A stretch of DNA of 64,000 nucleotides from contig JAHCAK010000011.1 in NCBI GenBank assembly GCA_019634955.1, forward strand, positions 1 through 64,000, in the 5' to 3' direction. Both the position numbers and the translations under genes were made by a program. The notes beneath the pieces are model-generated. The model made no database searches, was not told the origin of the DNA, and saw only the letters and a list, made by a program, of their open reading frames with translations. This stretch comes from Burkholderiales bacterium (GTDB lineage Bacteria > Pseudomonadota > Gammaproteobacteria > Burkholderiales > Usitatibacteraceae). Shown here in pieces: positions 16,711 through 24,490 of the stretch (position 1 is the first letter of the stretch; each line of letters begins with the position of its first letter).

Positions 16711-18114
16711 ATGACGCCATCCCAGTTCATCACCGAGCCGGCGCGCCGGATCCCGGTCCTGCTCGAGGCGGACGTCGTCGTCGTGGGCGGTGGCACGACC
16801 GGCCCCATCGCGGCGATCGCCGCGGCGCGGCAAGGGCGCAAGGTCGTGCTCATCGAGCGCTTCGGCTCGCTGGGCGGCAACCTGGTCCTGGGCCTCAACA
16901 CGAAGCCCTCCGGCGCGCTCGTCGGAGGGCTCCCCCTCGAGATCTGGAACCTCGCCCGCTCGATGGGCGGGGCCGGCGACGACTACATGGCCGTGGTCAA
17001 GACGGGCGGCGTGAAGATCGCCTCGCCCTGCGACCCGGAGACCATGAAGATACTCATCACGCGGCTGTGCGCCGACGCCGGCGTGCAGATCCTGTTCGAG
17101 ACCGTGGTGTCGGAACCGCTGCTGGATGCCGGCGCGGTCGCCGGGGTCGTCGTCGAGAGCAAGGGCGGGCGGCAGTTCATTCGCGCGAAGGTGGTGATCG
17201 ACTGCTCGGCCGACGCCGACGTCGCGGCCCGGGCCGGCGCCCCCTTCGTGATGGGCACGGGCGGCGAGGAGGCCGTCATGCAACCCGTCTCCATGTACTT
17301 CACCATGGACCGCGTGGACATCGCGCGCCTGGCCGAGTGGGCGCGCACCACGGACGACGTGCCCGCCCGCGCCATTCCCGACACCGTCGAGGGGCTCGCC
17401 TACGGGCTGTGGCTCACGGGGTTCAACCGGTCGCTCCGCAAGTTCCAGGAGGACACGGGCATCCGGCTGCAGCGCGACAACATCACGCTCAAGACCGCCG
17501 ACGGCCGCATGTACGTGAACGCCACGCGCGTCATGGGCGTGGACGTCTTCTCGCCGGTGGAGTTCACCAACGCCGTGCTCGAATGCTACCGCCAGATCGA
17601 GGGCGTGGCGCGGTTCCTGCGCGAGTGCATCCCCGGCTTCGAGAACGCGAAGATCGAGCAGATCGCGCCGGTGCTGGGCGTGCGCGAGACGCGCCACATC
17701 CTGGGCGACTACATCCTCAGCGGCGAGGATTCGCTGGGCGGCAGGACCTTCGAGGACAGCATCGCGGCCGACGCCTCGGCGCTGGACATCCACGATCCCA
17801 AGGGCGCCGACGTCGACTTCCAGGGGCTGCGGCCGTACGAGATCCCCTACCGCTGCCTGCTTCCGCAGAAGGTCGAGCAGCTGCTGGTGGCCGGGCGCTG
17901 CATCTCGGCCGACCACGCGGCCCACGCCCGCTCGCGCAACATGCCGGCGTGCATGGCGAGTGGGCAGGCGGCGGGCATCGCGGCGGCCGTTGCGATCGAG
18001 AGGGGCGTGACCGTGCGCAATGCGCCCGTGGCCGAGATCCAGGCGCGGTTGCGCACGCTGGGCATGCCGCTCTTCGCCCACGAGGTGAAGGGGGCCGTGA
18101 CCGAGGCCGCGTGA
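16711..18114 (+). CDS. FAD-dependent oxidoreductase (FAD_oxidored/PF12831 type)
   Basis: 467 residues. After a short EPARRIPV leader comes a dinucleotide motif (VVVVGGGTTGPIAA, about 22-35) and a second FAD contact, LIERFGSLGGNLVL. Later segments LLVAGRCISADHAAHA and ASGQAAGIAAAVA match the C-terminal FAD-binding part of this family. These enzymes are mostly uncharacterised flavoproteins. A paralogue with the same EPARR leader lies at 40594-41952, also directly behind a Bug gene. The downstream gene begins inside its stop codon (GTGA overlap), so the two are translationally coupled. Confidence 0.85.
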   Translation: MTPSQFITEPARRIPVLLEADVVVVGGGTTGPIAAIAAARQGRKVVLIERFGSLGGNLVLGLNTKPSGALVGGLPLEIWNLARSMGGAGDDYMAVVKTGGVKIASPCDPETMKILITRLCADAGVQILFETVVSEPLLDAGAVAGVVVESKGGRQFIRAKVVIDCSADADVAARAGAPFVMGTGGEEAVMQPVSMYFTMDRVDIARLAEWARTTDDVPARAIPDTVEGLAYGLWLTGFNRSLRKFQEDTGIRLQRDNITLKTADGRMYVNATRVMGVDVFSPVEFTNAVLECYRQIEGVARFLRECIPGFENAKIEQIAPVLGVRETRHILGDYILSGEDSLGGRTFEDSIAADASALDIHDPKGADVDFQGLRPYEIPYRCLLPQKVEQLLVAGRCISADHAAHARSRNMPACMASGQAAGIAAAVAIERGVTVRNAPVAEIQARLRTLGMPLFAHEVKGAVTEAA

Positions 18115-18716
18115 AGCCGGCGATCCAGTACTGGCTGAGCCTTGCGAGCCCCTGGGCCTGGCTCGGGAGCTCACGCTTCATCGAGCTCGCCGGGCGCTCG
18201 GGCGCCGCCGTCGAGGTGCTGCCGGTGGACCTGGGCGCCGTCTTCGCCGCCACGGGCGGCACGGACTTCCGGAGTCGGTCGCCCGCGCGGCAGGGCTACC
18301 GGCAGCTCGAGCTCGCGCGCTGGTCGAAGCGGCTGGGCATCCCCATCATGCTGGAGCCGCGCCACTACCCCGTGGACCGCGAGCCCGCCAGCCGGCTCGT
18401 GATCGCCGCGCGCATGCAGGGCGCGGACGTGCTGCCGCTCACGCACGCGATCCTCGGCGCCATCTGGCACGAGGAGCGCGACATAGCCGACTGGGCGACG
18501 CTTCGCGAGATCGCCTCGGCCTGCCGCTTCGATGGGGCGGGGCTTGTCGCGGCCGCGCAGGCGGAAGGCCCGGCCGCGCGGTACCGCGCCGATACACGGC
18601 GCGCGATCGGATCGGGCGTCTTCGGCTCGCCGACGTGGGTCGTCGAGGGCGAGCGCTTCTGGGGGCAGGACCGCCTCGACTTCCTCGCGGAACGCCTCGG
18701 GGTGGCCCTGCCGTAG
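18111..18716 (+). CDS. DsbA-fold 2-hydroxychromene-2-carboxylate isomerase-like protein
   Basis: 201 residues with the kappa-GST/HCCA-isomerase pattern: SLASPWAWLGSSRF at the N-terminus, where the family has SPYSYL with a catalytic Ser. A central helical insertion follows, and GVFGSPTWVVEGERFWGQDRL at the C-terminus provides the cis-Pro loop. HCCA isomerases act with glutathione in aromatic-ring degradation; many homologues act elsewhere. No thiol-redox CxxC is present, so it is not an oxidoreductase of the DsbA type. It starts at GTG within the upstream stop codon. Confidence 0.8.
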   Translation: MKPAIQYWLSLASPWAWLGSSRFIELAGRSGAAVEVLPVDLGAVFAATGGTDFRSRSPARQGYRQLELARWSKRLGIPIMLEPRHYPVDREPASRLVIAARMQGADVLPLTHAILGAIWHEERDIADWATLREIASACRFDGAGLVAAAQAEGPAARYRADTRRAIGSGVFGSPTWVVEGERFWGQDRLDFLAERLGVALP

Positions 18717-18753
18717 GGCGGCTCGCGGACGGGCCGCGCGCGAGCGAGGCCGA

Positions 18754-18784
18754 CGCGTGGGGGGGCGAAGCCCTTCGCCACGCG
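18754..18784 (+). terminator. Hairpin after the HCCA-isomerase-like gene, possible terminator
   Basis: GGCGAAG-CC-CTTCGCC is a perfect stem, extended by CGCGT/ACGCG after a run of bulged G residues. No U-tract follows, so if it terminates transcription it is not a classical intrinsic terminator. It lies in the 160-bp gap before the quinone oxidoreductase gene; TAGAAT at 18832-18837 may be that gene's -10. Confidence 0.3.
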
Positions 18785-18876
18785 GTCCGGGGCGCCGCCG
18801 GTCATTCCCCTGTGCGTTCGCCCCGGTCCTTTAGAATTCCCCTTTCGACCACCGGCAACGCACCGAAAGCCCCGGA

Positions 18877-19881
18877 ATGAACACCACGCCTCCCCCGTCC
18901 ATGAAGGCCATCGAGATCACCACCCCCGGCGAACCTGAAGTCCTCCAGCCCGCCGACCGCCCCACCCCCACCGCCGCGAAGGGCGAAGTCCTCGTCAAGG
19001 TCGCGGCCGCGGGCATCAACCGCCCCGACTGCCTGCAGCGCCGCGGCCGCTACCCCGTGCCGCCCGGCGCCTCCGACATCCCCGGCCTCGAGGTATCGGG
19101 CACTGTGGAAGCGCTCGGCGAAGGCGTCACGAGCCTCGCCGTCGGCGACAAGGTCTGCGCGCTGCTGGCCGGCGGCGGCTACGCGGAGTTCGTGAACGTC
19201 CCGGCCGAGCAGTGCCTTTCCGTGCCGAAGGGTCTCTCGATGGTGGAAGCGGCGTCGCTTCCCGAGACCTTCTTCACCGTGTGGAGCATGGTGTGGGGCC
19301 GCGGGCATCTCGCGGAAGGCGAGACGCTCCTGGTCCACGGCGGCTCCAGCGGCATCGGCGTCACCGCGATCCAGATGGCGCGCGCGCTCGGCCACACGGT
19401 CATCGTCACCGCCGGCACGGACGAGAAGTGCAAGGCGTGCCTGGACCTCGGCGCCGACCACGCCATCAACTACAAGACGCAGGACTACGCGGCGGAGGTG
19501 AAGAAGCTCACCGGCGGCCGCGGCGTCGACGTGATCCTCGACATGGTCGCGGGCGAGTACGTGAAGCGCGACATCGAGGCCCTCGCCGACGACGGGCGCA
19601 TCGTGATCCTGGCGCTCCTGGGCGGCTGGAAGGGCGAGGTGCCGTTCGACCCGATCCTGCGCCGCCGCCTCACCATCACGGGCGGGACGCTTCGCCCGCG
19701 CCCGGTGGCGTTCAAGGGCGCGATCGCGCGGGACCTGAAGGCGCGCATCTGGCCGCTGCTCGAGTCCGGGAAGATCAAGCCCGTGATCCACGCGACCTTC
19801 CCGCTCGCGGAGGCGGCGAAGGCCCACGCGCTGATGGAATCCGGCGCGCACATCGGCAAGATCGTCCTCACGGTCGCCTGA
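18877..19881 (+). CDS. NAD(P)H quinone oxidoreductase, zinc-independent MDR family
   Basis: 334 residues. GroES-like N-terminal domain (GINRPDCLQRRGRYPVPPG, about 46-64), then a Rossmann domain with the NADPH loop VHGGSSGIGVTAIQ near 150-163. The catalytic zinc ligands of alcohol dehydrogenases are absent. It most resembles the PIG3/TP53I3-type quinone oxidoreductases, which reduce quinones with NADPH. It begins a tight forward group with DUF3297 and GFA genes, the spacing being 11 bp and then a 4-bp overlap. Confidence 0.88.
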   Translation: MNTTPPPSMKAIEITTPGEPEVLQPADRPTPTAAKGEVLVKVAAAGINRPDCLQRRGRYPVPPGASDIPGLEVSGTVEALGEGVTSLAVGDKVCALLAGGGYAEFVNVPAEQCLSVPKGLSMVEAASLPETFFTVWSMVWGRGHLAEGETLLVHGGSSGIGVTAIQMARALGHTVIVTAGTDEKCKACLDLGADHAINYKTQDYAAEVKKLTGGRGVDVILDMVAGEYVKRDIEALADDGRIVILALLGGWKGEVPFDPILRRRLTITGGTLRPRPVAFKGAIARDLKARIWPLLESGKIKPVIHATFPLAEAAKAHALMESGAHIGKIVLTVA

Positions 19882-19892
19882 GGGGGAGCGCC

Positions 19893-20150
19893 ATGAACAC
19901 GACGCAGGAACGCCCGCCGCTTCCCGACCGCCTCGCCGTCAACCCGCGCAGCCCGTACTTCGTGGCCGAGATCCTCGAGCACGACATCGGCATCCGGCTC
20001 AACGGCAACGAGCGCCACGACGTCGAGGAGTACTGCGTGAGCGAAGGCTGGGTGAAGGTGGCCGTGGGCAAGAAGGTCGACCGCTTCGGCCAGCCGCTCC
20101 TCATCAAGCTCAAGGGCACGGTGGAAGCTTTCTACAAGGATCCGACATGA
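19893..20150 (+). CDS. DUF3297 family protein
   Basis: 85 residues matching the short DUF3297 family: LPDRLAVNPRSPYF, then GIRLNGNERHDVEEYC and KVDRFGQPLLIKLKG. The function is unknown. GAGGGGGAG lies just before ATG, and its stop overlaps the GFA gene start as ATGA. Co-translation with a quinone reductase and a GFA protein hints at stress or thiol/aldehyde handling but does not show it. Confidence 0.85.
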   Translation: MNTTQERPPLPDRLAVNPRSPYFVAEILEHDIGIRLNGNERHDVEEYCVSEGWVKVAVGKKVDRFGQPLLIKLKGTVEAFYKDPT

Positions 20151-20560
20151 CCCAGGCAACGCTCACCGGAAGCTGCCTCTGCGGCGCCGTCAAGTACGAA
20201 GCCACCGGCGTGGCGACGCGCTTCCTCCACTGCCACTGCTCGCGCTGCCGCAAGGCCACGGGCACGGGGCACGCCTCCAACCTGTTCCTGCAGCCGGGCA
20301 CGCTCAAGTGGCTGCAGGGCGAGGACCAGGTGCGCTCGTTCAAGCCGCCCGAGGCCAAGCGCTTCACCAACAGCTTCTGCGCCACCTGCGGCAGCCGCCT
20401 GCCGCGCCAGGCGCCCGGCACGGATGCGGTGCTGATCCCCGCCGGCTCGCTGGATGTCGACGCGCCGATCCTGCCGCAGGGGCGCATCTTCACCGGGTCG
20501 GCGGCGAAGTGGGCCTGCACGGGCGACGAGTTGCCGGCATTCCCCGAGTACCCGCAATAG
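20147..20560 (+). CDS. GFA family protein (CENP-V/glutathione-dependent formaldehyde-activating fold)
   Basis: 137 residues with the family's zinc-binding cysteine set: CLCG (13-16), CHCSRCR (about 29-35) and CATCGS (about 80-85). The fold binds structural and catalytic zinc. The prototype Gfa was reported to condense formaldehyde with glutathione, but most members, including short ones like this, have no known reaction. It is translationally coupled to DUF3297. Confidence 0.87.
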   Translation: MTQATLTGSCLCGAVKYEATGVATRFLHCHCSRCRKATGTGHASNLFLQPGTLKWLQGEDQVRSFKPPEAKRFTNSFCATCGSRLPRQAPGTDAVLIPAGSLDVDAPILPQGRIFTGSAAKWACTGDELPAFPEYPQ

Positions 20561-20577
20561 CGGGCGGGGCGGCGCCG

Positions 20578-20802
20578 CTAGTCCTCGCAGCAGTCGAGGA
20601 CGTCGTGCCCGCGGTCGCGCAGGTGGCTTTCGACGAGCGCCAGCAGCTCGGCCCGGCGGCGCTCGGCCTCGCGCGCGGTCGAGGGCAGCTCGATGGCGAC
20701 TTCCTCGTGCTCGCGCCGGTCGCCTGCGCTGGCGGTGACGGTGATGCGGTGGCCGCGCGGGCCGATGGGAAGGATGGTGGAGGCAAGCGAATAGGCGGCC
20801 AT
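20578..20802 (-). CDS. Small protein of unknown function
   Basis: 74 residues with two Cys near the C-terminus (LDCCED) and a helical, Arg/Glu-rich middle (AREAERRRAELLALVESHLRDRG). AGGGGA precedes the ATG. It lies 17 bp from the convergent GFA gene and 65 bp downstream of the lactonase stop in the same orientation, so it could be the last gene of the TTT operon. I recognise no family. Confidence 0.5.
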   Translation of the reverse strand: MAAYSLASTILPIGPRGHRITVTASAGDRREHEEVAIELPSTAREAERRRAELLALVESHLRDRGHDVLDCCED

Positions 20803-20867
20803 CGGGGTTCCCCTCGGGGTGACGGGGAGCATCATGCCCGCGCGATGTGACATCGCGGCGACACGCA

Positions 20868-21785
20868 TCACCGCGGCCGCGCGAGGGGAAGTCCCGGCGT
20901 CGCGAGCGTCGCGCGCAGGATCGTGCCGGTGATCGATTCGGTGAAGTACGCGGTCCGCCGGTCCGGGCCGCCGAACGCGAGATTCGTGAGGGAAGTCCCC
21001 GCGACGCTCCGCAGCACTTCCACGGGCTGCGCCATGGCGTCGAGCACCCACGCGACACCCAGGCCCGGGTTGGCGACGACGAGCTTTCCCGCCTCGTCGA
21101 CGGCGAGGCCGTCGGGTCCGCTCAGGCCCCGCGAGGTGAAGAACTGCCCGACCTTGGCGACGCCGCCATCCTCCATGAGCGGCACGCGCCAGACGCAGTT
21201 GCCGCGGGTCGCCGCCACGAAGAGCACCTTTTCGTCCGGCGAGAGCGCGACGCCGTTGGGGCTGGGCACGTTGGCGAGCAGCAGGTCGAGCCGGCCGTCG
21301 GCGTGGAGGCGATACACGCGGCCGGTGGGATCGTGCAGCCCCGTCTGCCCCTGGTCGGTGAAGTAGAGTGCCCCGCGCGAATCGAAGACGAGGTCGTTCA
21401 GGCCCTTGAAGCGCTCCCCGTTGCGGCGCCCCAGGTGCTCGCGCACCGTGCCGCGCTTCACGTCGAGAAGCATCAGCCCGTTGCGGTAGTCCGCGATCAC
21501 CGCTTCGGTGTCGGACACGAACTTCATGCCGTTGGGCTCGCCGTCGTACTGCGCGACGAGCGTCCAGTCGCCGGCCGGGTCGACACGGAAGATGCGCCCG
21601 AACGGGATGTCGGCCACGAACAGGTTGCCGGCGGAATCGAACGCAGGCGCCTCGAGGAAGGAATCGATCGCCGCGCCGCCGCGGTTCACCCGCGACCAGT
21701 CCGTGACCGCTGCTTGCCGGAACCGGTCCGGCAGGCGCGTGAAGACCTCGGTGTCGCGAACCGGCGGCGGCGTGAGCGTGAACAT
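20868..21785 (-). CDS. SMP-30/gluconolactonase/LRE-family protein
   Basis: 305 residues made of repeated beta-propeller blades: FLEAPAFDSAGNLFVADIPFGRI, GLNDLVFDSRGALYFTD, PSPNGVALSPDEKVLFVA and GPDGLAVDEAGKLVVANPG. The Glu, Asn and Asp metal ligands of the SMP-30 family sit in these turns. Family members are calcium- or zinc-dependent lactonases. In an operon with a 2-hydroxyacid dehydrogenase and an aldolase-fold protein, a sugar-acid lactone is a plausible substrate. It is the last clear gene of the seven-gene operon, 18 bp after the second Bug gene. Confidence 0.87.
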   Translation of the reverse strand: MFTLTPPPVRDTEVFTRLPDRFRQAAVTDWSRVNRGGAAIDSFLEAPAFDSAGNLFVADIPFGRIFRVDPAGDWTLVAQYDGEPNGMKFVSDTEAVIADYRNGLMLLDVKRGTVREHLGRRNGERFKGLNDLVFDSRGALYFTDQGQTGLHDPTGRVYRLHADGRLDLLLANVPSPNGVALSPDEKVLFVAATRGNCVWRVPLMEDGGVAKVGQFFTSRGLSGPDGLAVDEAGKLVVANPGLGVAWVLDAMAQPVEVLRSVAGTSLTNLAFGGPDRRTAYFTESITGTILRATLATPGLPLARPR

Positions 21786-21803
21786 CGGCGCGGGTTCTCC
21801 TCC

Positions 21804-22766
21804 CTACTGGCGCTCGACCTTGGCCTTCTCCGCCACGGGCGCCCACATCTTCGTGGTGTCGGACACCGTCTTCGCGAACGCATCGGGCTTCGTCCCGCCG
21901 GGGAACCCGCCCTGCGATTCGGCGAACGCGACCATGTCCGGGGTCGCCACGGCCTTGGCCACCTCGGCCTGGATCTTCGCGACCACCTCGGCGGGCGTGC
22001 CCTTCGGCGCCCAGAAGCCGTTGAAGTTGAGGATACCGTAACCGGGGAGGCCCGCCTGCGCGAAGGTCGGCGAATCGGGCAGCGCCGCGAGCCGCTTGTC
22101 GCCGCTCACCGCGAGGACGCGCGTGCGCCCGCCCTTCGTCTGCGCCATGAGGGACGCGGTCGACGCGATGAAGAGGTCGATCTGCCCGCCGACCAGCGCC
22201 GTCATCGCCTCGCCCGCGCCCTTGTAGGGAATGTGCGTGAGGTCCACCTTTGCGGCGAGCATGAGCGACTCGGTGGCGAAGTGAGGCGCCGTGCCGGGCC
22301 CGCCCGAGCCGTAGTTGAGCTTGCCGGGGTTGGCCTTGGCGGCCGCGAGGAGGTCGCCCAGCGACTTGTACGGGGCGTCCGCGCGAACGGCAATGGCGTA
22401 CGGCACGAACACCGTCGTGGTGACGGGCACGAGGTCCTTCGCGTGGTCCCACGGCAGGCGCTTGAACACGTAGGGCAGCAGCGAGTAGGTCATGTCGTTG
22501 GCCGCGAGCGTGTGGCCGTCGGGCGCGGCCTGCGCGGCAAGCGCCATGCCGATCGTGCCGGTCGCCCCGGGCTTGTTCTCGACCACGAAGGGCTGGCCCA
22601 GCTGGTCGGCGAGCTTCTGGGCGACCTTGCGCGAGATCACGTCGACGGCGCCGCCGGGCGGGTAGGGCACGATGATCTTCACGGGTTTCGTGGGCCAGGC
22701 CTGGGCGGCGGCGTTGAAGGCGGTCGCCGCGAGGAGCGTGGCGGCGAGGGTGACGATTCTGTTCAT
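21804..22766 (-). CDS. Tripartite tricarboxylate transporter substrate-binding protein (Bug/TctC)
   Basis: 320 residues: a signal peptide (TLAATLLAATAFNAAAQA), then WPTKPVKIIVPYPPGGAVD, APDGHTL and HIPYKGAG. CGGAG lies 7 bases upstream of ATG. It is the second Bug gene of this operon; the first sits beside TctA/TctB. Two binding proteins could feed one permease with different ligands. It lies between the 2-hydroxyacid dehydrogenase and lactonase genes. Confidence 0.93.
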   Translation of the reverse strand: MNRIVTLAATLLAATAFNAAAQAWPTKPVKIIVPYPPGGAVDVISRKVAQKLADQLGQPFVVENKPGATGTIGMALAAQAAPDGHTLAANDMTYSLLPYVFKRLPWDHAKDLVPVTTTVFVPYAIAVRADAPYKSLGDLLAAAKANPGKLNYGSGGPGTAPHFATESLMLAAKVDLTHIPYKGAGEAMTALVGGQIDLFIASTASLMAQTKGGRTRVLAVSGDKRLAALPDSPTFAQAGLPGYGILNFNGFWAPKGTPAEVVAKIQAEVAKAVATPDMVAFAESQGGFPGGTKPDAFAKTVSDTTKMWAPVAEKAKVERQ

Positions 22767-22817
22767 GGGTGTTCTCCGAATGGGGAATGGCGCGCCGGCC
22801 GGCGGCCGGCGCGAGGG

Positions 22818-23756
22818 TCAGGCGGCGACGGGCCGCGGCTGCGAAAGCACGGCGAGCGCGTTGCGCGCGGCGGCCGTGCCCATGTTCACGTAGGCATCCT
22901 CGCTCACGCCGCCGACGTGCGGCGAGAGGATGACGTTGGGCACCGCCCGGAAGGCGTGCTCGCCCACGAGCGGCTCGGTCGCGAAGGCATCCAGCCCCGC
23001 GGCGCGCAGCTTCCCGCTCGCGAGCGCTTCCAGCAGCGCCGGCTCGTCGATGAGCCCGCCGCGGCCCGTGTTCACGAGGATGGCGCCGTCGCGCATCGTC
23101 GCGAGCGAAGCGCGGTTGACCATGTGGCGGTTGTCCTCGGTGAGCGGGCAGTTGAGCGACACCACGTGCGACTGGCGGAAGAGCTCGGCCAGGTCCACGA
23201 GCGTCGCGCCCTCCGGCGCCGCCTTCGCGAACGGGTCGAAGGCGAGCACCTTCATGCCGAAGGCCACGCCCAGCTCGGCCACGCGCCGGCCGATCTCGCC
23301 CACGCCCACCACGCCGAGGGTCTTCCCCCGCAGTTCCAGGCTCTTGTGCGTCGCCTTGTCCCAGAAGCCCGCGCGCATTCGCGCGTCTAGCGCGACCACG
23401 CCCTTCGCGCAGCCGAGGATGAGGGCCCAGGCGTGCTCGGCCACCGCGTCGGCGTTGGCGCCCACAGCGGCCGTCACCGCGATGCCGCGGGCGGCGGCGG
23501 CCCTGGAATCGATGGTGTCGGTCCCCGAGCCGTGCTTGGAGATCACGCGCAGCGCCTTCGAGGCGTCCATCACGCGCGCCGGGATCTTCCCGTAGCGCAC
23601 GATGATCGCCACCGGCTGGTGCCGCTCGCACAGCGCGACGATGGAATCCTCGTCGGGGGTCTTGCCGGCGTAGACCACCTCGTAGTCGGCCAGCAGCGCC
23701 ACCGCCTGCGGCGCGAGGTCCGCGGCGGTGACCAGGATGGCGGGCTTGGCGTTCAC
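22818..23756 (-). CDS. D-isomer-specific 2-hydroxyacid dehydrogenase
   Basis: 312 residues. The NAD-binding motif GVGEIG is at 151-156 with its acidic partner in LAFDP. The catalytic set follows: Arg in NTGRGG, Glu in FATEP and His in SPHVGG. This is the D-2-hydroxyacid dehydrogenase family (glyoxylate/hydroxypyruvate reductase and phosphoglycerate dehydrogenase relatives). It starts at GTG, overlapping the aldolase-like gene's stop as GTGA. It probably reduces or oxidises a 2-oxo/2-hydroxy acid produced or consumed by that neighbour. Confidence 0.92.
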   Translation of the reverse strand: MNAKPAILVTAADLAPQAVALLADYEVVYAGKTPDEDSIVALCERHQPVAIIVRYGKIPARVMDASKALRVISKHGSGTDTIDSRAAAARGIAVTAAVGANADAVAEHAWALILGCAKGVVALDARMRAGFWDKATHKSLELRGKTLGVVGVGEIGRRVAELGVAFGMKVLAFDPFAKAAPEGATLVDLAELFRQSHVVSLNCPLTEDNRHMVNRASLATMRDGAILVNTGRGGLIDEPALLEALASGKLRAAGLDAFATEPLVGEHAFRAVPNVILSPHVGGVSEDAYVNMGTAAARNALAVLSQPRPVAA

Positions 23757-24445
23757 AGCGACTCGCCCTCCTTCAGCACGCCCGCGGCGCGCAGCGCGGC
23801 ATCGAGCCAGCCGGGCTTGAGGGCGCGCTTCGCGCGGATGTCGTCCATGCGCTTGGCCTCGTCGGCGACCTTCTTCGCGGCGAGCGGCAGGAGGGAGGCG
23901 GCCTTCTCGCGCTCCACCACCACGACGCCGTCGGCATCGCCCACCACCAGGTCGCCGGGGCTCACCGCCACGCCTCCCGCGGAGATGGGCCAGTTGATGC
24001 GGCCGGGGATGAACTTGGTGGGGCCGTTGGGGTTCGCGGCCACGGCGAAGACGGGGAAGCCCAGCTCGCGAAGCTCCTCGGTGTCGCGCACGGCGCCGTC
24101 GATCACGATGCCGCCCAGCGCCATCACCTTGCACGCGTTGATCATGAGCGCGCCCATCAGCGCGCAGCTCGTGTCGCCCTTGCCGTCGACCACCAGCACG
24201 TCGCCGGGCTTGGCCATCGCCATGGCGGCGTGGATCATGAGGTTGTCGCCCGCGCGCACTTCCACGGTGAGGGCGGGGCCGGCGAGCTTCATGCCGGGGG
24301 CGACGGGCGCCACGCGGTCGAGCGTGCCGCGGCGGCCGGCCACGTCGGCGAGGATCGCGGCCTGGTACTTCGCCGCCTGCGCCACGATCTCGGGGGAGAC
24401 GCGGGTGAAGTCGCGCCGGACGTCGGCGAGGTTGGAGTCGGTCAT
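23753..24445 (-). CDS. RraA-fold protein, HMG/CHA aldolase-like
   Basis: 230 residues with the RraA/class II aldolase-like signature GDVLVVDGKGDTSCALMGAL, then GGIVIDGAVRDTEELRELGFPVF, where the Asp coordinates Mg. This fold includes 4-hydroxy-4-methyl-2-oxoglutarate/4-carboxy-4-hydroxy-2-oxoadipate aldolases and oxaloacetate decarboxylases, as well as the RNase E inhibitor RraA. Metabolic context (TTT transporter, 2-hydroxyacid dehydrogenase, lactonase) favours an aldolase or decarboxylase. AAAGGA precedes the ATG. Confidence 0.87.
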   Translation of the reverse strand: MTDSNLADVRRDFTRVSPEIVAQAAKYQAAILADVAGRRGTLDRVAPVAPGMKLAGPALTVEVRAGDNLMIHAAMAMAKPGDVLVVDGKGDTSCALMGALMINACKVMALGGIVIDGAVRDTEELRELGFPVFAVAANPNGPTKFIPGRINWPISAGGVAVSPGDLVVGDADGVVVVEREKAASLLPLAAKKVADEAKRMDDIRAKRALKPGWLDAALRAAGVLKEGESL

Positions 24446-24490
24446 GGGATTCCTTTCGGGGGTTTCGGGATGCCTGATTGCGGTCCGGGC

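Noticed and set aside
18754-18784. Strong intrinsic terminator after the HCCA-isomerase-like gene
   Set aside because: The hairpin is good, but no run of T follows, so it is listed only as a possible terminator.
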